Positions 47,511-57,493 of a DNA stretch of 64,000 nucleotides are shown here, in pieces. Both the position numbers and the translations under genes were made by a program. The notes under the pieces are model-generated. The model was given only the letters and a program-made list of their open reading frames with translations. It was not told where the DNA came from and did not search any database. Source of the stretch: Thermohalobacter berrensis (GTDB lineage: Bacteria > Bacillota > Clostridia > Tissierellales > Thermohalobacteraceae); contig NZ_MCIB01000003.1 in NCBI RefSeq assembly GCF_003609645.1, positions 1 to 64,000 of the forward strand, written 5' to 3'. The first letter of the stretch is position 1; each line of letters opens with the position of its first letter.

Positions 47511-47537
47511 TAATTCTCTAAATTTTTTGGGATTCCT
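47511..47537 (-). promoter_or_regulatory. Sigma-H-type promoter of spoVG
   Basis: AGGAATC (47531-47537) and GAATTA (47511-47516) are separated by 14 bases on the minus strand. The B. subtilis spoVG promoter, a classic sigma-H target, has AGGATTT and GAATTG at the same spacing. Confidence 0.7.
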
Positions 47538-47606
47538 TCTTAAATATGGATTTTTATCATATTTTTTGGAATTTTGTTATAACTTACAGAATATTAATTA
47601 TCAATT

Positions 47607-48425
47607 CTAAAAAAGTTCTTTATTTGGTTCAATATAAACTTTCTTATTTTCTTCATCAATTCCTTTTAAAATTAAAAGGGGGATGTAATTGTCTATAAGT
47701 TTTTCTGCAGGTTCTTTTGTTGTTATAAATATGCCTATTCCAACCACATCTACATTAAACTCTTTCATCATATCATTCATTCCTTTAGCAGTTCCTCCTG
47801 CTTTCATAAAATCATCAATTAAAAGAACCTTAGACCCTTCTTTAATTGCTCTCCTAGAAAGGGACATAGTTTGGATTTTTTTTGTTGAGCCAGTAACATA
47901 ATTTATACTAACTGTAGAACCTTCTGTAACCCTATTATTTCGCCTTATAATAACAAGAGGAACCTCCAATAATTTTGCAGTCATTAAAGCCATAGGAATC
48001 CCCTTTGTTTCAACTGTAACTACATAGTCAACTTCTTTATCAAAAAATTTAGTAGCAAATATTTTACCTATATTTGTTACAATCTCGGGGGAATATAAGA
48101 TATCAGTCATATAAATAAATCCACCTGGTATTAACCTTTCAGGAGATGAAAGTTTTTTGCAAGTATTATGCAAAAATTCCTTAAGTTGTAGCTTTGAGGC
48201 TTTAGGTAAATATCTTACTCCACCTGCCGCACCTGGTATAGTTTCTATTTCTCCAAATTCTAATTTTTCTACTAACTTTTTTACTATCATTATATCTTCA
48301 CTAATAGTAGATTTTGCTGCGTTAAACATCTCAGTAAAATAATTATAGGTAAATATATGGTTAGGCTTATCAGATAATATTTTCATTATAGCTCCTATTC
48401 TTTCGTTTCTTTTAAATTTTTTCAC
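47607..48425 (-). CDS. purR: Pur operon repressor
   Basis: 272-residue regulator of purine genes that senses PRPP. An N-terminal winged helix (ERIGAIMKILSDKPNHIFTYNY, TISEDIMIVKKLVE) is followed by a PRTase-like domain with VVTVETKGIPMALMTAKLL and LLIDDFMKAGGTAKGM, the PRPP-binding loop. Starts with GTG, 6 bases behind AGGAGG. It is divergent from murC; the 258-base region between them should hold both promoters. Confidence 0.96.
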   Translation of the reverse strand: MKKFKRNERIGAIMKILSDKPNHIFTYNYFTEMFNAAKSTISEDIMIVKKLVEKLEFGEIETIPGAAGGVRYLPKASKLQLKEFLHNTCKKLSSPERLIPGGFIYMTDILYSPEIVTNIGKIFATKFFDKEVDYVVTVETKGIPMALMTAKLLEVPLVIIRRNNRVTEGSTVSINYVTGSTKKIQTMSLSRRAIKEGSKVLLIDDFMKAGGTAKGMNDMMKEFNVDVVGIGIFITTKEPAEKLIDNYIPLLILKGIDEENKKVYIEPNKELF

Positions 48426-48440
48426 TTTTATCCTCCTAAA

Positions 48441-48477
48441 TCCGAATATTTTTTCTATTAAATATAATTTTATTCGT
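48441..48477. promoter_or_regulatory. Possible pair of PurBox half-sites upstream of purR
   Basis: CCGAAT (48442-48447) and the inverted ATTCG (48472-48476) have their CG steps 32 bases apart. PurR in B. subtilis binds inverted PurBoxes with a similar spacing. The match to the CCGAAC core is imperfect, so autoregulation is only a suggestion. Confidence 0.3.
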
Positions 48478-48683
48478 TATGAACAATTTATTCAATACCT
48501 TTTGATAAAAAAAGTCTTATATTAAAGTAAAAATATCATCGGATTATAGTATATATTTTTATTATAATATGATATAATCGACAAAGTAACAGGACAATTT
48601 GACAAGGCATAAAATATTAATGTAGATTTTGGTAATAATACTAATATATAGATTACATACTATATGCCATGGGAGGTATTTAA

Positions 48684-50054
48684 ATGTTTGATTATAATCA
48701 TATCCATTTTGTAGGAATAGGTGGTATCAGTATGAGTGCCCTTGCAGAAATTTTACTTCATGAAGGTCATGTAGTTTCGGGGTCAGATTTAAAGTATTCA
48801 CCATTAATTGAAAGACTTAGAAATAAAGGAGTCAAAGTTTATATAGGTCATAATGAATGTAATATAGAGGGTGCAGATCTGGTTGTTTATACATCGGCAG
48901 TAGGAGATGACAATCCTGAATTAAAAGAGGCAAAAGCAGAGGGAATCCCTACCCTAGATAGGGCATCTTTTTTAGGACAATTAATGAAGAGATATAAAAA
49001 TTCTATAGCTGTATCAGGTACCCATGGTAAAACTACAACAACAGGTATGATAGCAGTTATTCTAAACAATTCCCCCTTAGAGCCAACTATACTTTTAGGT
49101 GGTGAGCTTGACGAAATAGATGGGAATGTAAAAATTGGAGGAAGGGATTATATACTTACTGAAGCATGCGAGTATAAGGGTAACTTTCTCAAGTTTTTTC
49201 CAACTGTGGGTATTATCTTAAATATAGAAGAAGATCATTTAGACTATTTTAAAGATTTAGATCATATAGTCCATACCTTTGATAAGTTTGGTAATCTAAT
49301 ACCTTCGGACGGTTTTTTAATACTAAATAATGATGATAAAAATACGAGAAAAATTGTAGGTGGTAAAAATTGTAATATTATAACCTTTGGTATAAACAAT
49401 AAGGCAGATTATTATGCTACTAATATATCTTATAATAAGAATGGGCATCCAATATTTGACCTTATTGTAAAAGGTAATAAAAGCTATAAAGTGGAACTAA
49501 ATATTGTTGGCAAACACAATATTTATAATGCCTTAGCAGCCATAGCAGCTACTCATCAACTAGGTCTACCAATTAAAGATATAGTTAAATCTATAAAAAA
49601 ATACAAAGGAACCCATAGGAGGTTCGAAATAAAAGGTACTTTTAATCAAGTTCAAATAATAGATGATTACGCCCATCATCCTACTGAAATCAAAGCTACC
49701 CTGAATACAGCATCTAACCTTTCTCACAATAGAATATGGTGTGTATTTCAACCACATACATATACAAGAACAAAAGCATTATTAAATGAATTTGCACAGT
49801 CTTTCGATAAAGCAGATAAGATTATAATTACTGACATATATGCAGCACGAGAAAAAGACAGAGGTATTGTCCATTCAAAGGACTTGGTAGAAGCCCTTAA
49901 AAAACGAGGAAAAGATGCTATATATATTGATAATTTCCATGAAATTGCAGATCATCTTAAAAAGAATATAACTAAAGATGACATTGTTTTAACTGTAGGG
50001 GCAGGGAATGTCTTTGAGATTGGAGAGCTTATTTTAGAAAAAAAATGTGTTTAA
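48684..50054 (+). CDS. murC: UDP-N-acetylmuramate-L-alanine ligase
   Basis: Adds L-Ala to UDP-MurNAc in peptidoglycan synthesis. Mur ligase motifs: HFVGIGGISMSALAEIL, the P-loop SGTHGKTTTTGMIA, NIEEDHLDYF, and DDYAHHPTEIKATL in the C-terminal domain. 456 residues, complete. GGGAGG 8 bases before the ATG. It is the only plus-strand gene in the left 57 kb and is divergent from purR, an arrangement also seen in other clostridia. Confidence 0.97.
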   Translation: MFDYNHIHFVGIGGISMSALAEILLHEGHVVSGSDLKYSPLIERLRNKGVKVYIGHNECNIEGADLVVYTSAVGDDNPELKEAKAEGIPTLDRASFLGQLMKRYKNSIAVSGTHGKTTTTGMIAVILNNSPLEPTILLGGELDEIDGNVKIGGRDYILTEACEYKGNFLKFFPTVGIILNIEEDHLDYFKDLDHIVHTFDKFGNLIPSDGFLILNNDDKNTRKIVGGKNCNIITFGINNKADYYATNISYNKNGHPIFDLIVKGNKSYKVELNIVGKHNIYNALAAIAATHQLGLPIKDIVKSIKKYKGTHRRFEIKGTFNQVQIIDDYAHHPTEIKATLNTASNLSHNRIWCVFQPHTYTRTKALLNEFAQSFDKADKIIITDIYAAREKDRGIVHSKDLVEALKKRGKDAIYIDNFHEIADHLKKNITKDDIVLTVGAGNVFEIGELILEKKCV

Positions 50055-50189
50055 AATGTTTAAATAATTAAATTTTAGTAAATAATAAATACCAACAACA
50101 CTTTTTAAGTTTTTTTCAATTTACACGTTTAATTTATTACAAATTTGGTTATATATATTAATATCTTAGTCCCCCACTTCCCCCAAATT

Positions 50190-50228
50190 AGAAAGAAGGG
50201 TTCCAAATAAATAGGAACCCTTCTTTCT
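50190..50228. terminator. Bidirectional terminator between murC and the LCP gene
   Basis: Perfect 15-bp stem (50190-50204 with 50214-50228), 9-base loop, between two convergent genes. It overlaps the end of the LCP gene. Confidence 0.85.
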
Positions 50229-51174
50229 AATCTTCTTTTACACCATATATATCTTTCATTAATCCTTTAACCTGTTTTGGATCATGAGCAAAATAGGATA
50301 ATCCAAACTTATTAATCGGTCTTCCTGGAAGTGTTCTCATAGATATATTATCCATGCTAAATCCTTTAAGTTTAAGTACATAAGATAACATTTCTTGTAA
50401 ACTCATATCTGTTTCTACATTTTTAAAAACTGCGTTTGCTACATAAGGAAGTCTAATACTTAATGCCTTTTTAGCCGCCGACTTCATAAATTGTTGCTGT
50501 GCTTTAATTCTTCCTAAGTCACCATCAGGATATCCATGCCTATATCTTAAAAAGTGTACAGCCTTCTCTCCTTTTAAAATCTGTTTCCCAGCTGGTATAT
50601 CAATATAAAGTGGCGGATCATCAGTTGGATCTTCATACTTCATATGGAATGGAACATCTACCTCTACTCCACCAAGAGCATTTACAATCTCTTCTACACC
50701 TTCATATGTTACTAAAACATAGTGATGTATAGGTACACCTAAAATATGTGATACTACTCTTGTAACTCCCTTTGCTCCAGCATCACCGTAAACTGCGTTT
50801 ATCTTTCTTTTATCAGGTTGATCATATCCTGCCCTATGATAATAAGTATCTCTAGGTATAGAAATTAAGTTAGCTTTTTTCGTAATAGGGTCATAGCTGG
50901 CAAAAACTATAGTATCAGTTCTTACTTCCTCTAATCCAAGAAGTAATACATTAATTCTCTCACTTTCTTTTACAGCTTTTTCAAATGGAGTTAATTCTTT
51001 ATCATTCTTACCCGAATCATTCTCTTCATCATTTTTATTATTAGATGGTTCTTCTACAGATTGTGCATCAGCTGTAGATGTATCATAAAACTTAAAATAG
51101 GTAAATACTCCTGCACCTATAGCTAAAGCAAAACATATAAAGGCAATAGAAAATACCTTCAAAAACTGCTTCAT
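50227..51174 (-). CDS. LytR-CpsA-Psr family wall-polymer ligase
   Basis: Membrane-anchored phosphotransferase that attaches teichoic acid-like or capsular polymers to peptidoglycan. One N-terminal helix (VFSIAFICFALAIGAGVFTY), a low-complexity acidic linker (about residues 40-60), then the LCP domain with INVLLLGLEEVRTDT, SIPRDTYYHRAGYD, KINAVYGDAG and HFLRYRHGYPDGDLGRIKAQQQF, containing the Arg/Asp residues that bind polyprenyl phosphate. 315 residues. AAGGTGA before the ATG. Confidence 0.93.
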   Translation of the reverse strand: MKQFLKVFSIAFICFALAIGAGVFTYFKFYDTSTADAQSVEEPSNNKNDEENDSGKNDKELTPFEKAVKESERINVLLLGLEEVRTDTIVFASYDPITKKANLISIPRDTYYHRAGYDQPDKRKINAVYGDAGAKGVTRVVSHILGVPIHHYVLVTYEGVEEIVNALGGVEVDVPFHMKYEDPTDDPPLYIDIPAGKQILKGEKAVHFLRYRHGYPDGDLGRIKAQQQFMKSAAKKALSIRLPYVANAVFKNVETDMSLQEMLSYVLKLKGFSMDNISMRTLPGRPINKFGLSYFAHDPKQVKGLMKDIYGVKED

Positions 51175-51330
51175 ATCTATTCACCTTCCCATTTTGAAGC
51201 TATCTATAATAGCTTTTTTCCATATTTACTCATTTTATATTATATCATATAGATTAATAATATTATATTACACTTACATTACATAATATTTTTTACCTAG
51301 CAATTATACCACTTAAATATCTTTTTTGCA

Positions 51331-51357
51331 ATAAAAAACATCCCCTTGTGGGGACAG
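51331..51357 (-). terminator. Intrinsic terminator of the polyprenyl synthetase gene
   Basis: Short GC stem tcccc/gggga with loop ttgt (51341-51353) followed on the minus strand by GTTTTTTATTG. Confidence 0.65.
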
Positions 51358-51409
51358 CAGCCTTATTATCTAGAGTCTTATCTTAATTCTTTTAATGTTT
51401 TATTTCCTT

Positions 51410-52330
51410 TTATTTATAAACATCATTATTTTTAATTATATATTTAGTTATTGCCTTTAATTCTTTTATGTACTCACAATCTTCTAATTCTTCTAATTCA
51501 CTATATGCACTATTTCCATAAAACAATATTTTTTCTTTTGTATATTCAAAACTCCCAGTTTCTAGCATTTTTAACTTCAAGCTTTTTAACACATCTTCAT
51601 CTAACATTCCCTCTTTTATTAAATTCTTAAAAGTCTTTTTTTCTGACTCTTTTAAATAATCCCCTTGAAATAAATGTATTATAGGTAATGTAATAATTCC
51701 ATTTTTAAGATCTTGCCCTATATCTTTCCCTATAACTTGAATATTTTCACTATAATCATATAAGTCATCCCTTAATTGATATGCTATACCTAAATATTCA
51801 CCATATTTTTTATACTTATATACCTTTTTATCATTTTGGTCACCAATTATTGCACCAACAGTACAACAAGCTGATATAAGTGAACCTGTTTTTTTATATA
51901 TCATATTTAAATACTTACTTTCATCTATGCTAAAATCAAATAAATAATCTCTTTCATCCATCTCCCCTTCAATTAATTTTACTATTGTATTTATTACATA
52001 TTTCATTATTGGTTTATTTATTCTTGAAAATAAATCTATAGCTTTAATATAATAAAAATCACCTAATAATAGTGCTTCACATATACTATACTTTTCGTTG
52101 ATTGTCTTATTACTTCTTCTAATTTTTGATTGATCTATTATATCATCATGGACAAGTGAAGCCATATGAAGTATTTCAAAGGCAGCTGAAGCAATTAATA
52201 AATCATATTTATTATTTTCTTCTCCACATAATAGTGTCAAAATAGGCCTTAACATTTTTCCTTTCCCTATAAAGAAAAAGTCAGAAACCTCATTTAAATA
52301 TCTACTCTCACTCTTCAGCTCTTTTCTCAT
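51410..52330 (-). CDS. Polyprenyl diphosphate synthase
   Basis: Chain-elongating trans-prenyltransferase. First Asp-rich motif LVHDDIIDQSKIRR, second YQLRDDLYDYSE, plus GKGKMLRPILTLLCG and GIITLPIIH. Listed start is the ATG at 52330, but that ATG has no ribosome site. The frame stays open for 20 more codons to an ATA at 52390, which has AGGAGG 9 bases upstream and overlaps the ubiA stop as ATAA; the extra residues (KILLKDYKKDIQIITEIM) resemble the helical N-terminus of the family. Probably makes the side chain used by the UbiA enzyme encoded just upstream. Confidence 0.9.
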   Translation of the reverse strand: MRKELKSESRYLNEVSDFFFIGKGKMLRPILTLLCGEENNKYDLLIASAAFEILHMASLVHDDIIDQSKIRRSNKTINEKYSICEALLLGDFYYIKAIDLFSRINKPIMKYVINTIVKLIEGEMDERDYLFDFSIDESKYLNMIYKKTGSLISACCTVGAIIGDQNDKKVYKYKKYGEYLGIAYQLRDDLYDYSENIQVIGKDIGQDLKNGIITLPIIHLFQGDYLKESEKKTFKNLIKEGMLDEDVLKSLKLKMLETGSFEYTKEKILFYGNSAYSELEELEDCEYIKELKAITKYIIKNNDVYK

Positions 52331-52386
52331 AATTTCTGTTATAATCTGTATATCCTTTTTATAATCTTTTAGTAGTATTTTAGTTT

Positions 52387-53334
52387 TTATTTGTAGATCC
52401 CTCCTATTCTATAAAGGAGTATAATAATAGGATTTATTATTACCAAAAATGACATATAATTTTCTTTCTTAGTAATATCATCTATATCCAAAGTATTTGT
52501 TGTTCCTTCTAAAATAATACAAGTTAGAGAAATTATAGCTGGGATTAAAAAAGCCTTACTTATATAAAATAATCCTGCAAAAGATAATAGTAAGGAAAAA
52601 ATGTAATAAACAATAGGGACAACTACAGCATATTCTCTACCAAAATTAAGAACTGTAAATAATACAGTAGTTTTTTTAATAGGGAAAGCTCTCATATCAC
52701 CTTCAATATCACTTATATGATGGTGCATAAGCCATCCTATACATAGGAATGCATTAATTAAAGAAATTAATATTGAAACAAAGGATATTCTTCCTGTTAA
52801 AATATAGTAAACTGCATTTGTAGCAGTAACAAGAGCAGGAAAAGCACAAAACCATTCCCCTAAAAAAGGCTTATAGGAAAATCTAAATGGAGGAAGGCTA
52901 TAGGTTACAGCAGACCATATTCCAATTAATATTCCTATAAAGACTAAAAATCCAAATTTTAAAACAAAAAAGGTAGCAATTAATAAAGAACTTATAATTC
53001 CTATGATAGCTAATTTATCTAAATCTCTAATTGTAAGTAGTCCTTTCTTAAGTACCTTCGAACCACCTGATAATATACCTCTTGTCTTTTGGTCAGTATA
53101 GGAAATCCAGTCATACTTATCATTAATACTATGGGATACTATCCCATGAAGTATTATCAAAATTAACATAGCTAAAATAAAATTTATTATAACAATGTAA
53201 TTAATGTCTATATTACCTATAGCAAAGGCTAAAGCTAATAGTGAAGATGTCATACACCAACCAATAACTGGTACCATTCTTATTAATTTATATATCCCTT
53301 TTAGTTTACTTGAAGTCTCTTTAAATAGTATCAT
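52387..53334 (-). CDS. UbiA-family prenyltransferase
   Basis: Integral membrane prenyltransferase (315 residues, about eight or nine helices), such as the enzyme that joins a polyprenyl chain to dihydroxynaphthoate. First Asp motif INDKYDWISYTDQKT, second DIEGDMRAFPIKKT. I chose ATG at 53334 behind GAGGTGAG. The next gene, polyprenyl synthase, overlaps its stop codon if the ATA start is used. No menaquinone head-group gene is in the window, so the acceptor is unknown. Confidence 0.87.
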   Translation of the reverse strand: MILFKETSSKLKGIYKLIRMVPVIGWCMTSSLLALAFAIGNIDINYIVIINFILAMLILIILHGIVSHSINDKYDWISYTDQKTRGILSGGSKVLKKGLLTIRDLDKLAIIGIISSLLIATFFVLKFGFLVFIGILIGIWSAVTYSLPPFRFSYKPFLGEWFCAFPALVTATNAVYYILTGRISFVSILISLINAFLCIGWLMHHHISDIEGDMRAFPIKKTTVLFTVLNFGREYAVVVPIVYYIFSLLLSFAGLFYISKAFLIPAIISLTCIILEGTTNTLDIDDITKKENYMSFLVIINPIIILLYRIGGIYK

Positions 53335-53385
53335 CCTACTCTCACCTCTGTATTTGTATTTTTTCATGTAGGATAATATATTATG

Positions 53386-53418
53386 CAATAAAAATAAGCG
53401 AGCAAAGCTCGCTTATTT
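53386..53418 (-). terminator. Intrinsic terminator of the acc operon
   Basis: Perfect 12-bp stem (53392-53403 with 53407-53418), loop aaa, overlapping the accA stop codon, with TTTTTATTG after it on the minus strand. Confidence 0.85.
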
Positions 53419-54363
53419 CCACACTCCTATTTTTCTTATTTTTTCGTATCTTTTTTCTAAAAGAGTTTCTGAATCTAGACTCATTAGTTTAGGTAATTCT
53501 TCTAATATATATTCCTTTATGTTGTTTGTCGTTAAATCAATATCTTTATGTGCCCCACCTAATGGTTCCTTTATTATCTTATCTATAACTCCTAACTTGT
53601 ATATATCTTGTGCTGTTAGTTTCATAATATCTGCTGCTTTCTCTGCTAATGAAGCATCTTTCCAAAGAATACTAGATAATCCTTCAGGTGATATAACTGA
53701 ATATATTGAATGTTCAAGCATAGAAATTCTATCTCCTACTCCAAGGGCTAGTGCTCCACCACTACCACCTTCTCCAATTACTACAACTATAATAGGCGTT
53801 TTTAATTTACTCATTTCTATTAAGTTAACTGCAATAGCTTCTCCCTGTCCTCTTTCTTCTGCACCTAATCCACAATAGGCACCTGGAGTATCTATAAATG
53901 TAATTATAGGTCTATTAAATTTTTCAGCCTGTTTCATTAGCCTTAAGGCTTTTCTATAGCCTTCAGGATGAGGCATACCAAAGTTTCTTTTAATATTATC
54001 CTTTGTACCCTTACCCTTTTGGTGCCCTATAACAGTTACTGGTATATTATCTAGAACTCCAATTCCTCCAACTATTGCACTATCATCTCCATAAAGCCTA
54101 TCACCATGAAATTCAATAAAATCAGACAAAAGCTTTTCAATATATTCTAAAGTTGTAGGTCTTTCTTGAAGCCTAGCTAGTTTAACCTTTTGCCAAGGTG
54201 TAAGATTACTATATACTTCTTTTTTCATATTTTCAAGCTTAGTTCTTAAAACTTCTATTTCACTTGATAAATCTATATTATTTTCCTTTGCCAATTTTTC
54301 CAATTCTTTAATTTTGTTTTTTAACTGAAGCATAGGTTTCTCAAATTCTAATTGATTAGGCAT
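53413..54363 (-). CDS. accA: Acetyl-CoA carboxylase carboxyltransferase, alpha subunit
   Basis: Transfers CO2 from carboxybiotin to acetyl-CoA, giving malonyl-CoA for fatty acid synthesis, together with AccD. N-terminal coiled-coil region (about 1-45), then [54 protein letters not shown] and [16 protein letters not shown]. 316 residues. AGGAGG before ATG. Its start overlaps the end of accD by 8 bases. Last gene of accBCDA. Confidence 0.97.
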   Translation of the reverse strand: MPNQLEFEKPMLQLKNKIKELEKLAKENNIDLSSEIEVLRTKLENMKKEVYSNLTPWQKVKLARLQERPTTLEYIEKLLSDFIEFHGDRLYGDDSAIVGGIGVLDNIPVTVIGHQKGKGTKDNIKRNFGMPHPEGYRKALRLMKQAEKFNRPIITFIDTPGAYCGLGAEERGQGEAIAVNLIEMSKLKTPIIVVVIGEGGSGGALALGVGDRISMLEHSIYSVISPEGLSSILWKDASLAEKAADIMKLTAQDIYKLGVIDKIIKEPLGGAHKDIDLTTNNIKEYILEELPKLMSLDSETLLEKRYEKIRKIGVWK

Positions 54364-55276
54364 GGTTACTTCCTCCTAATGAGTGGATATAAAGTATTTT
54401 TCCTAAAACATCTCTAAGTTCTTGCCTTTTTACTATTTTATCTACAAAGCCCTTTTCTTTTAGAAATTCCGACCTTTGAAAGCCTTCTGGTAGCTTTTGT
54501 TTTATAGTTTGCTCTATAACCCTTGGGCCTGCAAAGCCTATAAGTGCTTCAGGTTCAGCTAATATCATATCACCTAACATTGCAAAACTAGCAGTAACTC
54601 CTCCTGTAGTAGGGTCAGTTAAAACGGTGATATATGGTATACCCTTTTGGGATAATCTCCCTAAAGCTGCAGATGTCTTAGCCATCTGCATAAGTGATAG
54701 TATTCCCTCTTGCATTCTAGCTCCACCTGATGCCGTAAATATTATTAGTGGTAATTCCCTTTCTAATGCCTTTTCTATTGCTCTAGTTATTTTTTCACCA
54801 ACTACTGACCCCATACTTCCCATCATAAAATAAGGATCCATTACACAAATTATACATGAATTTCCTTCAATTTTTCCTTCACCTGTTACAACTGCTTCTA
54901 ATAGTGAAGATTTTCCTTTAGCCCTATCCATCTTTTTCTCATAGTCTGGAAAGCTTAAGGGATTAGAAGATTCCATATTTTTATCAAATTCTATAAAGCT
55001 ATCCTTATCTAAAATAGCAGATATTCTTTCCCTTGCTCTCATTCTAAAATGATATCCACATTCAGGACATACTTTTAGGTTTTTATCCACATCTGATGTT
55101 AATATTATCTCTCCACAACTTTTGCATTTTGTCCATAAATCGCTATCTATATCTTTCTCCTTCTTCTTTATAGGGGCACTTTCTTCTTTTATATCTTCTT
55201 TTTTGTCCTCTTTCTTATCCTCATATAACTTAATAGTAGCGTACTTCTTTTTTTTATGAAAGAGGTCCTTTAACAT
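54356..55276 (-). CDS. accD: Acetyl-CoA carboxylase carboxyltransferase, beta subunit
   Basis: Partner of AccA. A four-Cys zinc ribbon, CKSCGEII...CPECGYHF, lies at about residues 50-75 after a charged Lys/Glu linker that is longer than usual. The carboxyltransferase core has [21 protein letters not shown] and [21 protein letters not shown] chose ATG at 55276 (306 residues) behind GAGAGGTG; an in-frame TTG 15 bases upstream overlaps that site. The gene follows accC by 27 bases. Confidence 0.97.
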   Translation of the reverse strand: MLKDLFHKKKKYATIKLYEDKKEDKKEDIKEESAPIKKKEKDIDSDLWTKCKSCGEIILTSDVDKNLKVCPECGYHFRMRARERISAILDKDSFIEFDKNMESSNPLSFPDYEKKMDRAKGKSSLLEAVVTGEGKIEGNSCIICVMDPYFMMGSMGSVVGEKITRAIEKALERELPLIIFTASGGARMQEGILSLMQMAKTSAALGRLSQKGIPYITVLTDPTTGGVTASFAMLGDMILAEPEALIGFAGPRVIEQTIKQKLPEGFQRSEFLKEKGFVDKIVKRQELRDVLGKILYIHSLGGSNHA

Positions 55277-55303
55277 ACTATCACCTCTCAATATACAATG
55301 CTA

Positions 55304-56653
55304 TTAATATCTTTTAGCAACAAATTTATCGATAAAACTAGTATCAAATTTATTTTCAATAAAAGCTTCTGTATCTAATAGTTCTCTATGAAAATCGATA
55401 TTAGTATTTATCCCTGTAACAACCATTTCATCAAGGGCTCTCTTCATACGTTCTATTGCTGCATTTCTATCTTCTGCCCATACTATTAACTTACCTATCA
55501 TTGAATCATAAGTTGGTGGAATTTTATAACCACTATAAATATTACTATCTACACGTACACCGTAACCTCCTGGCTGTAAATAATCCTCAACAGTTCCTGG
55601 TGAAGGTCTAAACTTTTTAGAAGGATCTTCTGCATTTATTCTACACTCTATAGAATGTCCATTTATTTTTATGTCATCTTGAGTTAATTTTAGCTTTTCT
55701 CCTGCAGCAATTTTTATTTGTTCTTTTATTAAATCTATTCCTGTTACTAATTCAGTTACAGGATGCTCTACTTGTATTCTAGTATTCATTTCTATAAAGT
55801 AGAAATTTTTATCTTTATCTAATAGAAATTCTACAGTTCCTGCATTTATATAGTCTACTGCTTTAGCTGCTCTAACTGCTGCATCTCCCATCTTTTTCCT
55901 TAGTTCATCATCAATTATACTACTTGGTGCTTCTTCAAGTATTTTTTGGTTTCTTCTCTGTAAAGAACAATCCCTTTCTCCAAGATGTATTACATTACCA
56001 TGTTCATCTGCTAGTATTTGAAATTCAATATGTCTTGGCTGTTCTATAAATTTTTCTATATACATAGAATCATCATTAAATGCAACTTTAGACTCCCTCT
56101 GTGCCGTTGTAAAATGTTTTTCAAAGCTTTCTTCATCAAAAACTATTCTCATTCCTCTTCCGCCACCACCACTGGCAGCTTTAATCATCACAGGAAATCC
56201 TATCCCTCTTGCTACTTCTAAAGCTTCTTCTGGATCCTTTACTGCTCCTTCAGAACCAGGTACTATAGGAACATCTGCCTTTTTCATTGTTTCCCTTGCT
56301 TTTGACTTATTGCCCATAAGTTCTATCTGCTCTTTTTTAGGACCAATAAATTTTATTCCATGGAGTTCACAAACTTCAGCAAATTTAGCGTTTTCAGATA
56401 AAAAACCATATCCTGGATGAATTGCATCTGCACCTGTAACAAGGGCAGCACTAATAATATTTTTCATGTCAAGATAACTTTTAGCAGAGCTTGCTGGTCC
56501 TATACATACAGCTTCATCTGCCATATGTACATGTAGAGAAAACTTATCTATTTCCGAATAAACTGCTACTGTTTTTATTCCTAAGTCTTTACATGCTCTA
56601 ATTATTCTTACTGCAATCTCTCCTCTATTAGCAACAAGAACCTTATTAAACAT
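55304..56653 (-). CDS. accC: Biotin carboxylase subunit of acetyl-CoA carboxylase
   Basis: ATP-grasp enzyme that carboxylates biotin on AccB. Motifs: [79 protein letters not shown]. 449 residues. AGGAGG before the ATG, which overlaps the accB stop codon by one base (TAATG), so translation is coupled. It might also serve no other carboxylase, since none is encoded nearby. Confidence 0.97.
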   Translation of the reverse strand: MFNKVLVANRGEIAVRIIRACKDLGIKTVAVYSEIDKFSLHVHMADEAVCIGPASSAKSYLDMKNIISAALVTGADAIHPGYGFLSENAKFAEVCELHGIKFIGPKKEQIELMGNKSKARETMKKADVPIVPGSEGAVKDPEEALEVARGIGFPVMIKAASGGGGRGMRIVFDEESFEKHFTTAQRESKVAFNDDSMYIEKFIEQPRHIEFQILADEHGNVIHLGERDCSLQRRNQKILEEAPSSIIDDELRKKMGDAAVRAAKAVDYINAGTVEFLLDKDKNFYFIEMNTRIQVEHPVTELVTGIDLIKEQIKIAAGEKLKLTQDDIKINGHSIECRINAEDPSKKFRPSPGTVEDYLQPGGYGVRVDSNIYSGYKIPPTYDSMIGKLIVWAEDRNAAIERMKRALDEMVVTGINTNIDFHRELLDTEAFIENKFDTSFIDKFVAKRY

Positions 56654-57117
56654 TAGGAACTCCTCCTAATTTTCATTAAAGGTTGACCATATTCAACTGC
56701 TTCTTCATTTTTTACTAATATCTCAACAATTTCTCCTGATGCTTCACTTTCTATTTCATTCATTATCTTCATTGCCTCTATTATACAAAGTGTTTGACCT
56801 TCCTTAACTTTGTCTCCTACTTTTACATAAGGTTCCGAATCTGGGCTAGGTGCTGCATAAAATGTTCCAACTATTGGAGAAGTAACTGTAAATAAGTTTT
56901 CTTCGTTTTCTATTTTATCTACTTTAACTTCTGGTTTTGTTTCTACTGGTTGAACTTGAACTTCCTCTACCCTGTCATGATAATTCCTTTCTGCTTTCTC
57001 TACTCCTAAAGTTTTACTTATGCTTATTTTAACATCTCCCTTTTGAATATCTACTTTCTGTACGCTCGTTTTATCTACTGTAAGTATAAGTTCCTTCACA
57101 TCTTTTATATCCATCAT
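56653..57117 (-). CDS. accB: Biotin carboxyl carrier protein of acetyl-CoA carboxylase
   Basis: 154-residue carrier. N-terminal helix [20 protein letters not shown], a linker rich in Val, Glu and Pro (about 40-75), then the biotinyl domain with [19 protein letters not shown] and [11 protein letters not shown], the biotin Lys being in EAMKI. First gene of accBCDA, with AGGAGG before the ATG and a good promoter upstream. No FapR-type operator was recognised. Confidence 0.97.
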   Translation of the reverse strand: MMDIKDVKELILTVDKTSVQKVDIQKGDVKISISKTLGVEKAERNYHDRVEEVQVQPVETKPEVKVDKIENEENLFTVTSPIVGTFYAAPSPDSEPYVKVGDKVKEGQTLCIIEAMKIMNEIESEASGEIVEILVKNEEAVEYGQPLMKIRRSS

Positions 57118-57173
57118 AAACTCCTCCTAAAATTGTTATCTATTTTTAGTAGCTGGTACTAATACATGCTGAT

Positions 57174-57202
57174 ATTATAACATAACATTAATTCCTTTTC
57201 AA
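57174..57202 (-). promoter_or_regulatory. Sigma-A promoter of accBCDA
   Basis: Minus-strand TTGAAA (57197-57202) and a perfect TATAAT (57174-57179) are 17 bases apart, 57 bases upstream of accB. The remaining 57203-57493 stretch, toward the divergent rubrerythrin-like gene, is plain AT-rich DNA with no gene or other site I can support. Confidence 0.75.
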
Positions 57203-57493
57203 TATTTATAATTTTCTGTAACTCATAGTATTATGTTAATGCCATATAGTTTGTTTATATCTGCCATTTACAAGTAACTAAATTTCTTTATTACCTAAAT
57301 ATTCTGTATTAACTAAACATATTCTTTACCGTTATTTATCTCCAATTAAATATAATTTATCATATTTTAATTTAATAAATAGATTATATTAATTATTTAC
57401 ATCCTTTTATCATTAGTAATAATTTTAGAAATAAGTTTATCTTTTTTTATAAAGGGTATTAAATTAATATAATTTAAAGGGAGGGTAAACTTT

